The notes beneath the pieces are model-generated. The model had not been told where the DNA came from. It ran no database searches and was given only the letters and a program-made list of their open reading frames with translations. A DNA stretch of 5,688 nucleotides from Candidatus Bipolaricaulota bacterium. Lineage in GTDB: Bacteria; Bipolaricaulota; Bipolaricaulia; RBG-16-55-9; DRXL01. The stretch covers positions 1-5,688 of the forward strand of contig JAILZC010000075.1 of NCBI GenBank assembly GCA_023512665.1. Reading direction: 5' to 3'. Position numbers and translations under genes: made by a program. Below, in pieces: positions 5,520 to 5,688 of this stretch; the first letter of the stretch is position 1; each line of letters begins with the position of its first letter.

Positions 5520-5555
5520 CCCCCCGGCTCACGCACGGCCGGGGGGTCGCTCTTT
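5520..5555 (+). terminator. GC-rich terminator-like hairpin downstream of coaE
   Basis: CCCCCCGGC (5520-5528) pairs perfectly with GCCGGGGGG (5538-5546) around a 9-nt loop, and one further T-G pair is possible. TCGCTCTTTGT follows, a modest T-rich tail on the plus strand only. This suits an intrinsic terminator for the tlyA-exonuclease-coaE cluster or for a short RNA starting near 5483. The broken T-tract lowers confidence. Confidence 0.6.
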
Positions 5556-5560
5556 GTAGG

Positions 5561-5640
5561 CCCTCACCTCCATCCCCTAGCCCCCTCACCCCTCTTCTCC
5601 CCTCACCCTCGGAGGGGAGAGGGGGCGGGGGTGAGGGTGA
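5561..5640. repeat. Pyrimidine/purine-skewed imperfect inverted repeat
   Basis: A C/T-rich half (CCCTCACC motifs at 5561-5568 and 5583-5590) faces a G/A-rich half. The core pairs CTCCCCTC (5597-5604) with GAGGGGAG (5612-5619) across a 7-nt loop. Outer arms pair CCCTCACC with GGTGAGGG (5629-5636), with wobbles and a mismatch between. It has the look of a dispersed intergenic repeat; with one copy in view its family status is inference. Confidence 0.6.
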
Positions 5641-5644
5641 AAAG

Positions 5645-5688
5645 CTGTCTCTTATACACATAAGACGCTGCCGACGAACTCTAGCGTG
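5645..5688. other. Nextera/Tn5 mosaic-end adapter read-through (not genomic)
   Basis: CTGTCTCTTATACACAT (5645-5661) is the reverse complement of the Tn5 mosaic end used in Nextera libraries. After two altered bases (AA instead of CT), GACGCTGCCGACGA (5664-5677) matches the reverse complement of the i5-side primer exactly. An 8-base index-like stretch and GTG, the start of the next adapter segment, follow. True genomic sequence probably ends at 5644. The minus-strand frame starting here translates as MCIRDS, a familiar adapter artefact. Confidence 0.95.

Noticed and set aside
5377..5559. 60-codon plus-strand frame starting with GTG at the coaE stop
   Set aside because: It runs through the terminator-like hairpin, is low complexity and shows no motif; no ribosome site is evident.

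Overview
This is bacterial chromosomal DNA with moderately high GC. It carries a tRNA, a signal-recognition-particle RNA and ordinary housekeeping genes. The phylum cannot be named from this window. Three protein genes have a -10-like box placed so close to the start codon that their mRNAs would be leaderless or nearly so. Genes expected to have leaders carry Shine-Dalgarno sequences. The last 44 bases are almost certainly sequencing-library adapter, so this looks like the end of an assembled (probably metagenomic) contig.

Layout. From 1 to 760 on the minus strand is the N-terminal two thirds or so of a histone-deacetylase-family deacetylase that runs off the left edge. A short divergent promoter region (761-846) separates it from a plus-strand unit: tRNA-Ser(GGA) at 847-936, a spacer of three abutting hairpins at 934-1003, the small bacterial SRP RNA (ffs) at about 1012-1129, and a class I/II PLP aminotransferase at 1151-2353. 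No terminator or separate promoter is visible between the two RNAs and the aminotransferase, so they probably form one transcript that must be cut apart.

Convergent to this, ending 11 nt from the aminotransferase stop, is a compact two-gene minus-strand operon at 3194-2365. Its first gene encodes a 146-aa protein of unknown function. Its second, overlapping by ATGA, encodes a 130-aa protein with an R-x4-H motif (RNWVAH) typical of HEPN ribonucleases. The operon has its own near-consensus sigma70 promoter and looks more AT-rich than its surroundings. It is the best candidate here for an undescribed toxin-antitoxin or defence-like module.

From 3273 to 5380 is a plus-strand housekeeping cluster: tlyA (S4 plus FtsJ-type rRNA 2'-O-methyltransferase), a DnaQ-like/PolB-type 3'-5' exonuclease with all DEDDy residues, and coaE (dephospho-CoA kinase). 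The remaining genomic DNA (5381-5644) has no convincing gene. It holds a weak promoter candidate, a GC-rich terminator-like hairpin and a purine/pyrimidine-skewed inverted repeat. From 5645 to 5688 the sequence is Nextera/Tn5 mosaic-end adapter.
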